This document shows, one piece after another, positions 47,701-59,411 of a stretch of DNA of 64,000 nucleotides. The notes below the pieces were generated by a model that was given only the letters and a program-made list of their open reading frames with translations, made no database searches and was not told the DNA's origin. The stretch covers positions 4,106 to 68,105 of the forward strand of contig PTFA01000416.1 in NCBI GenBank assembly GCA_003342895.1, given 5' to 3'. Position numbers and translations under genes: made by a program. The DNA is from Casuarius casuarius. Its lineage: Eukaryota > Chordata > Aves > Casuariiformes > Casuariidae. Each line of letters begins with the position of its first letter. Positions within the stretch are counted from its first letter, which is position 1.

Positions 47701-50700
47701 AGCTGAAAAACCCCAGTTCTTTCAGCCTCTCCTTGTACATCATATGCTCCAGCTCCCTGACCATCTCGGTAGCCCTTCACTGGACTCATTCCAATATGTC
47801 AGTGTCTTTCTTGTACTGAGGGACCAAAACGGGACACTTCTCCAGATGCAGTCCCACAAGGGAGAAACAGAAGGGAAAAATCACTTCCCTCAACCTGCTG
47901 GCTGCAATCTTCCTCATACTACCCAGAGGTAGATGCCTTCCGTGTTGCAAGGGCACACAGCTGATTCATACTCAATTTGTCATCCACCAGGACCCTTTTC
48001 CTGCAAAGTTGTTTTCCAGTCATTTGGTGCCCAGTCTGTATTGTTGCATGTTGTATCAGCCACCTCTGTCCCCCTCAGTTAGGTATAGTCTGACAACTTG
48101 GTGGGGGTGCACTCTAACACTTCTTCCAAGTTATCAATAAAGCTATTAAGCAGTATCAGCCCGATTATCAATCCCTGAGGGATGCCAGGTAAGCAGCCAC
48201 CAACTGGACTTTGTTTCACTGAGCACCACCCTCTGAGTGTGACAGTCTAGCCAATTTTCTATCCTCCTCATCATCCACTTATCCAGTCCACATTTCACTA
48301 ACTTGGCTACAAGGATACCATTGGAGACTGTGTCAAAGATCTTGCTATAGTCAAGGCATGCAACATCCACAGCTCTTCCCTTATTTACATAGCCAGTCAT
48401 CCCAACTTTCTTCATTCTCCCATATGTCAATGTTCTTCATCTGTAAAATGGGATTTCTACCTCTCCATCTTACCTGGCTGGATTGTGCATATTTCAGGGC
48501 ACGGGCTGTCTTCTGTTGTATGCATACAGATCAATAAGTGACTCTCATAATCACTGCCTAGCTGTGGTTGAAGGTTTGGGTGTCAGTGTGGTAGAAATGT
48601 GACACAATACTCTATGGCTCAGGCTGGGTGTATAACATGGTTTCCTGGGGATCTGGTATGCCCGCGCAAAACAGGAATTTGAGATGTCCGGAAATAAATC
48701 TTGATTTGCAAGGGTCTCTCAGTCATTCCTTGCCCATCCACTTGCTATCTTTTCCATACTTCTGTCCCACTGCCTAAGAACCCTTCATACACATTCCCAA
48801 CTCACACTCCTTCATTTTTCCATCTCCATTCCTCTGCTCGCAACTTCACCTTTGGCTCATCCTGGGAGAAGTAGCAGTACTACCATAAACGCTTGCATGG
48901 TTGAGAGTACAATGTTTCTGAACAAGACCAAGAAAATCATTTTTGTAGGAATACAGTTGCATCCAGTCACAGTTCATGCTTGGCAGTCCTGGGAAAACAG
49001 GCATGGGACTCTCCCATGCCCATTCTTCCTGGGTCATTTCTCTATATCCCTGCGCAGGTGAGTCCCTCTCTAACTCAAGAATATATCTGAAATATATCTG
49101 TAGTACTGCCTTTTCCCTCAGCCACCTTCGCCTGACACCAGCTATTTGTGTAAGTATTTTATATTTCTGTAATTTCCTCTCCAAACCCCCTGACCTCAAC
49201 AGCCCAACCAATATTAAAATATACCTCCTCTTAATATGGTAACCAAATGGGGCAACTGTAGGCCTGATCATTTTTTAAATAGAGTGAATACATAAAAGTT
49301 AAGGCTGTGATTCAAAATCAGCAACAGGAATCCTTTTTTTGGAAACCCTGTCACTTTAAAATGCATTTCTCTAGCCCTTCTCCTCTGAAACAACTCAAGA
49401 GAAATCTTCACAGGAATGGGGACAATCTTTTTCTCTCTGTTTTCTCCTCAGTGATTCAGGGTCTGCAGAGCTACCTGTCACAGTACCCGACACTATCACA
49501 GACTGGAAGGCCATGACTTTCTGCACCTCGGAGAGCCATGGGTTGGGAATCTCAGAGACCATCAGCCTACGGAGCTTCAAGCCCTTCTTTGTGGAACTCA
49601 CCTTGCCCTACTCTGTCTTCCGGGGAGAGTCATTTCCCCTCACAACCAAACTCTTCAGCTACCTGAAGCAGTGCATGGTGGTAAGTGGCTCCCTCCAGGA
49701 TGGGTGTTGGGCGTAGGGGTGTATGGTATCATTACTTACTTCACTGATAGAGGCCCAGACAAGGGGATGTGCCCTCAGAAGCTGGGTAAAAGACACCAAG
49801 GAAGCTCTTCACAAAAGTTCCATGCAGAGCCATCTCTCTCCAGGTTATCCTTCCCCATAGGCTCAACCATGCTGTGACACAACCCCACAGGCTTGTGAGG
49901 GCCATGGGCTATTGGTGGCCCACAGCTATAGCAACAGTGCCATTGTCTTGCTTACTGTGGGGCTCTGGGCTTGACTGACCCCAGCTCCCTTTTGTTTCAC
50001 TTCTAGCTCCAACTTAGCCTAATGGACTCTGGGGATTTTGAATTTGTGCACACAAATGTGAGGTTCACTGTTTGTCTGTGCCCTGATTCAGCAAAAACAT
50101 TTTTCTGGGATGTGAAGGCAACAAAACTAGGTAAGAGGGACAAAGGAGGGGTATGGTCTAAGACAGGAGTGGGAGCCAGTGGCAGAGCTTTTTGAGGAGT
50201 CCAGAGCTGGGGTGAAAGGGAAGGTGGCCTACTATGCAAAGTATGAATGAGTGGCCTTGGGCTGAGCAAACTGAAATGTTGGTGCAGGTGTGCAATCTGG
50301 TCTTTTTATGTTTTGTTCTTTAGGGGAGGTGAATTTCACTGTCACTGCTGAGGTGATTGAGCGGGAAGATGTTTGCACTGAGAGTACAGCTTTTGTGCCA
50401 GAGACTGGAGGGAAGGACACAGTGGTTAAACATCTGCTGGTGAAGGTCAGAGTCTGCTCCGGGTTCCTGGAAGGATCAGTACTTTCTCAGACTCAAAGCA
50501 ACCCAGTGGAGTGGCTCTTAGAGAGTTCACCAGTAGGGTAAACACATTTCTCAGGGAGGCCAGTAGAACAGCGATTCTGCAAGTGAGGTCAAATAGGGGC
50601 ATGTGCTGAGGGCAGCAGCTCAGGACATGCTCTGTGAGTCAGAGCTATCAGAATTGCTTGCTATCAGGGCCTTGGGGGTGGTGTCAGTATAAAAACTTAG

Positions 50701-53700
50701 CAGCCTACTTCCCATCAAAAATTTACCAGTAAGGCACTGGTAATTTGTCCTGCTGTCCATGTGAGGCCCTTTGTAGGATGTTCTGAGAAAGGTGGTGGGG
50801 TGTCTGGCTGACATCTCATTTTACTGCTCTCCCTTCTGAGCTGACTAGCCTTCTTCCCACCAGGCAGAAGGGCTGTTGGAAGAAAAGACCCACACATCCC
50901 TTCTGTGCCCGAAAGGTAGGTGTGGGTACCCAGGAGACAGGGGTAACTGGGCCTGTACATGTGCATGGATCAAGAAGACCAAAAAGAAGCAGCGTCATCT
51001 TTGAACATCTCCAGCACCGCCTGGAGGGGCATGGAGGGGAAAAAAAAAAAAAATGGGGATTTTGAAGCATTCTCAGGAAGTTTTTGAGGAGGCAAAGCCA
51101 TCCAACTCTCCCCAGTATCACAACCTCCTGGCAGCACCAAGCCACTGTGTAACCATATCACAGAGTCACACATCTGTGGATGGCCTGATCACTGTGTCAT
51201 CCTATCATTTGAATTCTGACTTCAGTTCCCTGACCAGGTGATCTCAACCTTGTTTATGCTATCCCCAGAGAATGTCTGTGGGTCTGCCATGTCCCTCCTG
51301 CCTGTTGTTGTACTGATGCTTTTGCAATTTGCAGGAACTTCTGTTTCAGAGACAATCACCTTCACTATACCAGAGAACACAGTCCTTGGGTCAGTGAGAG
51401 CCCACATCTCTTTCTTAGGTGAGCTCTAGGGCATCTTGGAAATTAAGATTTTTTTCCCTGCAGGAGGTTTTTCTTCTGTTGCCACCACCATATCTTCTGT
51501 AGTAAAGCAAGTAACAAAAAGAAATGTATACAGTGAAGTGTAATGCAGGGCCCCCAGATCTTCCAGGAAAGCATCCCATTCTGGCCTCTCTTATACAAGT
51601 GATGGTGGGCCAGATGGACCTGTAACTTCACCCAGGCAAGGGCAAGATAGGAGGAGTACAGTGTTCCTACCAGCCTGCTCCTTTGACCACTTAGTTCTAC
51701 ACTGCCACAGGTCTGCTGACATTAGTGTCTCCCCAGTGTGAGCAGAGGTGAATGAATCCCGTGTTAGTGGGTTATTTGGAGAATCAGTGAGCACAGAAGT
51801 TTTTTGTATGCAGGAATATGTAAAGCTCTCTAAGCTGTGGTTCTGTCCCACAGGAGACATTTTGGGAACAGCACTGGACAACATAGATGAGCTCCTCCAA
51901 ATGTCCAGTGGCTGTGGAGAGCAGAACATGGTTCATTTTGCTCCCAATGTCTTCATCACACGATACCTTGAAGAGACAGGACAACTGACTCCAGAAATCA
52001 AACAGAAAGCAATTGGCTATCTGGAAAGTGGTAAGCTGATTTCTGTTCATGTTGTGCTATTAAATGGTGATGTTCACTAAACCTGGTTGTTTGATGGAGA
52101 GCTCAGCAGAGACCTTGGTGCTGAGCAGGTTTTATCCAGTGTCACTTGCCTGACATCTTGGGAATTACAGTGGTGTAATCAGGCTCCTGTGTCTCAGCTA
52201 AACAAAGGGTAAAAGATACCCCTCTGAAAGTCCTTTGTTAGAGTTCCCCAGAGACAATGCTCTCCATAACTATCACTATAATTATTGGAGGGAGAGGCTG
52301 TCACCTTGAGAATGTGGCAGACACAGAACATCTTCACTGTCTCCTGCCTCTTTCCACAGGCTATCAGCAGCAACTCTTATATAAGCACACAGATGGCTCA
52401 TACAGTGCCTTTGGGGAAGGAAGTGAGCCAGGGAACACATGGTAAGCAGACATCTCCAGAAACAGTTGAAGGGCAACAACTGAATCTGATCATGCTCAAG
52501 CTGGCCTGGATTTTGGCAACTGGGGAACCTGAGTGAGTCTGGAGATGTGAAGTTATTTCAAACAGAAACCACTTCTAAGACATTTCAGAAGAGAACCACA
52601 CCAGTGAACTGATTTGGGGTACCCCTGTTTGAGTGTTTGTGCTTGGGCACCCCAACTGAGAGTCTGTTTCTGAAGACTTAGCTTCAAAGCTTTATTCTTC
52701 CCAAGATTTCCAGGGTGCATTGTTCCCCGAGAGGTGTGTGAGAGGGGTTGAGTGAGCAACCTTTGTGGTTAACAAATATCAGCCCTTCTAGCTTTACATC
52801 ACACATAGGCATCCTGTTGGGACTGACAGAGACCTGGGGGAAGCACTGAACTCTCAGTGAATGTTCTCTCTCTCAAATATTCTCTTGCTGCACATGGAAA
52901 AATCTGAGCTTGAGCTACAGACTTCAAGAGCATCTATCTCATGGCTATTGCTTCCAGTTCATCCCATTTCAAAAGGCCTTGGCCTGCCGGTATTTCTGCA
53001 GGGATGTGGTAGCAGAAGATACAAAGACTTCTGCCTCCCTCTAGAGATGAGCATCAGTGACTGGTTCAGTCTGGTTTTCTTCTCTCTTCCTTGGCTCTAG
53101 GCTGACTGCTCTTGTCCTCAAGACCTTCAGCCAAGCCCAGGACTTCATCCACATAGATGAGCAAAATATAAAGGATGCTGCCAGTGCCCTGATAAAAAGT
53201 CAGACTCTTTCTGGCTGCTTCAAGAGTGTGGGGAAGCTCTTCAACAATGGCCTAATGGTATGATATGCCTTGGCTGCTCATTAGGCACTTCAGAGCTGCT
53301 TCAGTGTCTGGCCCAATTTGGGTGCCAAGAACAAACCCAATCTCACTGCAGAAGGAAGGCCCTGAAGGGCCCAAGGCCTCCCTTGGATGATTCTCAGAGC
53401 TGTGCTTAGTCATGGTGGGGCTTCTTCAGGTTGTGGATGACAGAGGTTTGCATTTGATGATACCCGTATGGGAACTGCACCAGTGCACTCAAATCCAAAC
53501 ACACTCCCTAAAACCAAAAAGGTTTTCAAGCTCTCCATTATTCCTTGGTAAACTGCTTTAGTTTCCTTCCCTACTACTGAGCTGCCTTTTCTTCCTTCAC
53601 TCTGAGCCCCCACTGTATAGAGAATGAATGAGATTGATGGCAGCCACTCATGAGACTCGCCTTTACAAGAGTGTGCCGTATACACTGAGAAACACAACAC

Positions 53701-56700
53701 TTGTACATGCACAGACACACACAGAATACCAACGAAGCAGAGCCACCAGCAGTTCACTGCACAGGCAGGTGTCCTCAGAGAATCACTCCTCCAAGTGTAG
53801 AGAATGGTATTTTTTACTTTCCCTCACAAAAGCTACACTTTTCTTTGCTCCTCCACACCTTGCCACTGTCCCAGCCCTCAAGTGAGATGTAATGTGGTAC
53901 TTGGGCTGTTGGAGCATCACTTTCCTCTGGTGCTAAAATCTGCTACTGAAAATCCTTTGCAAGGAGCAAGGAAAAGGAAATGTGCTCAGTGTCCAATGGA
54001 GGGAGGGAATCAGCTACACAAACTAGCTTGGGGTCCTGTAATTGGGAAGTGCTCTGACAGTGGTAGCAGCCAGAGTAGTGGCAGTGCATGAGCAGATACC
54101 AACCCTGACACTTCCCTAGCAGAAGAAAAGGATCAGCACTGTTGTCTATGCAGACTTGGAACTGACTTGAAAAGCAGAAGGCACTGGAAAACCTCTTTCT
54201 CTCTCTCCTCATGGCAGCCCTCCTCTTCTGTTTTGTGATGACTGCAGGGTGCAGTGGAGGAAGGACTGGGGCTGAGCTCTGCGATCATCACAGCTCTCAT
54301 ACACTCAGGGATGCCACGCTCTGTGAGTATCAACAGCAGGAACATGCTCTATGCACAGCCTCTTGGCAGCCAAGTACATTCAAGGTCTGCCTATGTTCAC
54401 ATACATAGGAGTGCATTACCATTTTTTTCCATGTGTGTCTTGTCCCTGTTCCCACCTTCTCTGCACATATCAAAGCTGCAGTTCCTGCCCAAGACACCTT
54501 GCCAGCTATTGGTGTTCTTTCATTCATATTATAGGACCCAGTTTTGCGGAAAGCTCTGAAATGTATAAGGGACTTGGTCAATGCGGATACTGGCAGTTCC
54601 AACCTCTACAGCCTGGCACTAGCTGCAAATGCCTTTGCAGTAGCAGGTGATAAGGCACTGATGCAGAAAATCCTCAAAAGACTGGATAAGGCAGCCATAA
54701 AATCAGGTACCAGAGTCTGTGAGGGGAGAGTGAGGGGCACTAACAGAACTGTGTGGAGAGCCCAGGGCTAGACCACCATGGGATTGTGGGGCAGGAGTGG
54801 GGAACACTCTCAGAGCTGTGTGGGAAGCCCAAAGCTTGGATATTTTCTGTTTGCTAAGGCTATATCCATAATGTGAGACAGACTTGCTCTATGGATGACC
54901 TCACAGTCCTGGTCTCCCAGTCATCCAAACCATGGGAGCTGCAAGGATATTCTAGAGCTCCTTCCCAGCCTGCAGCTTCTTCTTTTTTTTTCTTTTTTTT
55001 TATTAGCAAAAGCAGGGTGTGGAGGATAAGGAGGAAGATATGCATCTGTATCTTGTCCCAGTGTACTTGTTAACTCAGTATCTAAGCACAGGGGCTGAGG
55101 AGGACTCCAGGGTCTTTAGATACAGCTTCATACTCCGTACATCTTCCCACTCTACCCCTAGATCACCAAATGTTCTGGAGTCAGCAGTCCAAAAAGGAAG
55201 GGGAGTCCCTATACTGGTATCGGGCGCCATCTGTTGATGTGGAATTGACATCTAGTATCCTCATGGCTCACCTTTCAAAGTCAAGTTTGTCTTCAGATGA
55301 TATCAGAAAAGCATCCCAGATTGTGTCTTGGGTCACCAAGCAGCAAAACCCCTATGGAGGCTTTGCTTCAACTCAGGTAATCCATCAGCAGCAGAGAACC
55401 TGCTGTCAGCTGGGGCTTGTGAGAGCAACAGGTTCTAGCACCACCTGTAGGGAAAAAAAAAAGGGGGAGGAGGTGCTCCTAGGGGTTGAAAGGGTGAATC
55501 CTAAGACTTGCATTCTTCTGAGCTAGTTCTATGCTAAGAGTCCAAGGAGAATTTTCACCCCCACTTTGGGCTGTAGTACAAGGGAGGGAAAGGTTAAGGA
55601 CTAGGCATGCACAGGAATCAGGTACCCTATTTTGTTCAATGTCTTGTCTTTTCCCTCAGGACACGGTGGTTGCCCTAGAAGCCCTAGCCCTGTATGCAAC
55701 CAAGACCTTTAGCAAGGAGGGCCCTGATCTTCAAGCTTCTCTCTCCTCTGAGGGCTTCAGCCAAAAAATCCAGGTAGACAACACCAATCGGCTCCTGCTA
55801 CAGACAGTGGAGCTGGCAGCCATTCCCAGAGAGTACAATGTGCGTGTGCAGGGCCAAGGGTGCCTCTTCCTGCAGGTAAGCCCAGCCAGGGAAGCAAGAT
55901 CTGCCTGGGGAAAAGCCCTGCAAAGCCAGGGAAACTTTCACTCTGCTGTTTAGCCAGGACTGAAAACAGACTGTAGTGACTTGCAGAAATCTAGGGCCTC
56001 AGGGCTGGTAGGAGTAGCTGGATTCAATGGAAAAGGAACAGCAGTTTCCCATATGAAGTTTTGGATTGTCTCCACCTAGTCAGCTGTACCTCTCCTCTAA
56101 GAACCCATGTGACAACCACCAGGAACAGTGCAGTAGCACAACCTCTGCTTCCACCACATCATTTTCTCTTATGCCAGTGCAAGACAGCAAACAGCAGCCA
56201 AACCCTAAGCAAGGATATTTGGCAGCAAAAAGCTGCTATGCTCTGCCAACTAGCTTCTTTCTGTCTCTCCTGATAGGCCGTTCTGAGGTACCACATCCCT
56301 CCACAGAGAAGCGACTTCACCTTTGCCGTGTCTGTGCAGACAGAGTGCACCTTGCCCAATGCGACCCAGTTTCCTGTCACTGTCCATGCTCGGTAGGAGA
56401 CACTCAACTGTCCTTTTCTTCCCCTGTGCTGAGAGGCTTCTGGCTTGCACCAGCCTCTAGATGGCCAGGATTCCCCTTCCCTCATGAGGTCTGAGTACTA
56501 ACATTTTCTTGTTCTTTTAACTATGCTCTCCTCAGCTGGATGGGAAGTACTAGGCCCTGGAGGGATGATTTAGGCTGTAGTCCTTTCTCTTCATTGCATC
56601 AGTCATCACAATTTCTCCCAAGGCCTGTGGGTCTTACCCCCTTACACAATGAGGCCTCAAAACACTAGTGTTGTGAAGGTCTTGTGGGGCTGACTGCAGA

Positions 56701-59411
56701 CCTCATTCCAAAGTCTTCCCTTCTCTGCGCCTGGCTGGTTGTCACACCATCCTCCTCTGCTTTACCTCTGCCTGATTTGGGCCAGAACTGCCAAAATAAC
56801 AGGAAGAGGATATGATATTCCCAGCCCTGCCTCGAGAAGGAAACTCCAGAAACCTTCCAAGGAATTTGTTCTCCTTGGCTCAGCACAGTTGAGAGAGATC
56901 AAGGGAAACATAAGAATTTATTACAGTACAGAAACAAGTATGCTTATGGGGAGGAGCACTGGAAGGAAAGGCAGATCCCTCCACCTGAGTGGCAAAGATG
57001 GGCTGGAGTGTCTGTGGAGATCATGGCTCAGAAAGTAATATTAGTTCTGTTCCCTGGGTTCCTGCTGTAGCTATACAGGAAACCGTGTGTCCACCAACAT
57101 GGTCCTGATCCAAGTGGAGCTGCTGTCTGGATACAGCCCCATGGCAGGTTCACTGGAAGAGGTGAGACAGTGAGTTTGTGTCCAGCTGGGGTGGGAATGG
57201 TGACAGATGTCCATGACGCAGGATCGTAAGCAATCATGTGGGATTGTAAGCATGATCGTGAATGTTCCTGTGGGCAGGTAAATACAGTTCTTCTCTTCTC
57301 AAGAGGTCTTTACACCTGGTGTCTCTTCCAGGCCACAAGGAGATCTTCACTTTGCCTTTCTCCACCCAAAGCATTTCTTTGGCCCTGTGAAAATTTTGTC
57401 CATGCTCTCACAAGGACAAATCCCCCTAAATACTTCTGCTTCCTGATAGAATCTTTCTAACAGGATGTGGCTTTTTTGTTTTGTTTATCTATTTTCAGCT
57501 AAAGAAAATGCCTTTAGTGAAGAAAGTTGAAAGCGAAGCTGACCGAGTTATTCTCTATCTGGATGAAGTGAGTGGAATTTAGCTTAATGTAATCATTAAG
57601 AGGGCTGTGAGCTGGCAGATATTTTTTAGGCTACTCATGTATTTTGTTTCCATGGGTGTTTTAAGTAGCGACTGCTATTATTGCCTGCCTGTAAGCCACC
57701 TAAACGTAGTAGGAAGTATTCAAGATTGCTCATGCAGTTTGCCAGAATTACTCAAAATTAAACCAGACGGTTTTGTGAGCAGCAATGCTCGCTCCACAGC
57801 CTCGTTAGTCGACAGATTAGCAACCACTCCAGCTTTTCACTAGCCACACTCATAGCTAAACAGTACCAGAAACAAGAGCTCGCATGAATTTGAAAACCTC
57901 TGAATTTCCAAGGAGCACTTCTACATTTCTCTGGGATGTGACTCTTTATCCCCACTTGTGTACCAGCTGAGCTAAGCTAGCCTCATAGTGAACTGGTTAT
58001 TTTAGCCTGGCAGCATTAGACTTGCAGAAGGGCTTTTTGTTATATCTACCACACAGAGCAGAAAGGCAGTGTGGAGGAAGATTTCAGCTTAGACTGCCAG
58101 GTAACACAAAATTGAACCCACTGGACAGCAGCTCATGTAACTACCGCCATCCAGCAGATGTTCATCCATGCCTTGCATTTGTCTAACCTAACAGGTTGTA
58201 TGAGATTACAGAATAAGAGCTGGTCTAATGTGACTACATAGGAACAAGCAGCAACTGAGGCCTGATGCAGGAAAAGAAGCCCTGCATGAAGGAGTTCAGA
58301 GCAGAAATGAATGGGAATGTGTGATGTGTTGGGAATACTAGTACTACATTTAGATACTTAATGCTCATTGACTCCATGGATTTGATATCTCTCATGAACT
58401 AAGTTAAATCTGGTGCCTCCAAGTGGGGTATGACCACAGAGTTTGAGGTAAAAGGTATCTCTGAGACAGACTGAAAGGCAGAACAGCTCTGTCACAGTAG
58501 TGAGACCTCCACAGAAGTCTGTGTGAAAGCAGGTTGAAGGGATTGTCTTACAAGACTTTGGTTCTGGTTGTAATCTTTGCATCTCTTGGCTTTAGCTGAC
58601 TCGGCAGCCTCAGGTCTACACCTTGCTGGTGCGGCAGAACACACAGGTGAAGAATCTTAAGCCTGCTAATATCAAGGTCTATGATTACTATATGCCAGGT
58701 GAGCTCAGATGCTGGACTTCAGAAATCTCAAAAATGTAACTCTGGAAGGAACTTTCTGAAATTGGCATGTCCAAGGCAATACTATCTCTGATGTGTTCAT
58801 CTAACCTCCCCTTAAAAACTCTCTAGTGATGGACTTACCTTCTTGGGCTTCAAAATGGTGGATCCTTCTTCCTCTTGCCCCCCAAACTTGCAAGCTTGAA
58901 GCTGGCATGTGGCTCCACTTAGTGTCTAACTCTTCCAACAAGAGGGGAGCCAGGAGTTCAGAGCTGTGCTTTTGGACATTCATTTTGTGGGAGGCAGAAA
59001 AGTGAGAGGATAGCTTAGAATAATGACAGTGACAATAATTCGGCCTGTGTTATCTGGGGTCCCTAAAGGGAGGAAAAGCTAAAAATGTGTCAGGAATTGT
59101 TATTTCTTCAGAAAGTGATGGATCCCATAACAGTGCTGGTTGGGACTTATGGCTTCAAAAGGTCGCAGACTATATGACTCAGCTGAATCCAGGCTAACTG
59201 CAGCGCGGAAACTTTGACACGTATAAGTGATTTCGGTTGTCACAGTGGCAGGAGTCATGGCCTGTAAACTGAGGGCACACCTCTCCTAGAAGCACAGGCA
59301 CAATGCTGGGTTGCTGTAGTGATTTTTTTGGCGATTGTATCTCACTGGCATTCTTTCTCTTCTCTTACAGAAGAAACTACAGTGATGAGCTACAATGCCC
59401 CTTGCAAGTAA
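32265..59411 (+). CDS. Intact alpha-2-macroglobulin-like protein, A2ML1/ovostatin type (gene B, 35 exons)
   Basis: Secreted pan-protease inhibitor: cleavage of the bait region collapses the protein around the protease and exposes the thioester and receptor-binding domain. Coding exons: 32265-32347, 34424-34610, 34971-35133, 35946-35998, 36305-36325, 37724-37877, 38313-38397, 38939-39059, 39878-39995, 41085-41194, 41540-41710, 43077-43301, 43418-43481, 44018-44163, 44318-44467, 45330-45527, 46268-46355, 47000-47153, 49452-49680, 50007-50130, 50324-50445, 50864-50915, 51335-51418, 51854-52030, 52360-52441, 53101-53257, 54248-54322, 54535-54706, 55162-55376, 55660-55875, 56277-56392, 57071-57161, 57499-57567, 58596-58698, 59371-59411. 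They sum to 4416 bases (1471 residues plus TAA), all phases agree and all borders are GT-AG. Thioester GCGEQN has Cys988 and Gln991. Eight N-glycosylation sequons are visible. A second ATG at 32277 (MWSRTF) may be the true start. Sequence such as [12 protein letters not shown] favours A2ML1/ovostatin over A2M. Confidence 0.93.
34040..34290. mobile_element. MIR-like SINE remnant in intron 1 of gene B
   Basis: The stretch GCTGCTGACCCCTTGTGTGACATTAGG followed by a CTTTTCACCTTAGG-type segment resembles the MIR core (tgctgtgtgacCTTGGGcaagtcacttc), in a diverged form. The assignment rests on memory of the consensus. Confidence 0.45.
43077..47153 (+). CDS. Gene B exons 12-18: macroglobulin domains flanking and containing the bait region (residues 423-764)
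   Basis: Exon 15 ends [19 protein letters not shown], a family hallmark just before the bait. Exon 16 (residues 618-683) is unusually rich in Tyr, Ser, Pro and Thr ([36 protein letters not shown]). Exon 17 continues [17 protein letters not shown]. The bait proper is inferred to run from about residue 702 to 757 across exons 17-18. The exon 18 part is acidic and poor in Lys/Arg ([18 protein letters not shown]; one Lys in [10 protein letters not shown]). It ends in the conserved [12 protein letters not shown]. Exon 17 uses the donor T|GTACAT, the weakest in the gene. It is chosen because it alone keeps the frame. Confidence 0.85.
47361..48435 (-). mobile_element. CR1 LINE fragment with reverse-transcriptase remnant, in intron 18 of gene B
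   Basis: The left end reads AATCACAGAATCCTGTAGG, then GGAAGGGACCTCCAGAGG, the reversed CR1 3' end. On the minus strand, 48430-48146 encodes [19 protein letters not shown], then [19 protein letters not shown], the reverse-transcriptase segment of CR1 (the AFDTVS motif has become IFDTVS). The element is truncated at its 5' end and inactive. It lies antisense to the host gene. Confidence 0.88.
48436..48560. mobile_element. MIR-like fragment next to the CR1 in intron 18
   Basis: TTCTTCATCTGTAAAATGGG followed by GGCACGGGCTGTCTTCTGTTG resembles the 3' part of MIR-type SINEs. It is short and diverged. Confidence 0.45.
49452..53257 (+). CDS. Gene B exons 19-26: MG7, CUB and thioester domain (residues 764-1106)
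   Basis: Exon 19 reads [17 protein letters not shown], then [19 protein letters not shown], typical of macroglobulin domain 7. Exons 20-23 lead into the CUB and thioester domains ([26 protein letters not shown]). Exon 24 (51854-52030) encodes [19 protein letters not shown]. The thioester forms between Cys988 (codon 51913-51915) and Gln991, and can cross-link trapped protease. Exon 25 reads [14 protein letters not shown] and exon 26 continues [20 protein letters not shown] sequon (NFT) lies in exon 21. The histidine in MVHFAP, where A2ML1 and A2M that I recall have Leu, is a small peculiarity. Confidence 0.9.
54248..59411 (+). CDS. Gene B exons 27-35: end of thioester domain and receptor-binding domain (residues 1107-1471)
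   Basis: Exons 27-29 finish the alpha-helical thioester domain ([10 protein letters not shown] closes exon 29, followed by [14 protein letters not shown]). Exon 30 returns to the CUB ([24 protein letters not shown]). Exons 31-35 form the C-terminal receptor-binding domain: [73 protein letters not shown] and finally [17 protein letters not shown]. The stop (59409-59411) lies inside exon 35, which is followed at once by a donor (GTGAGG). The 3' untranslated region is therefore spliced. Confidence 0.9.
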
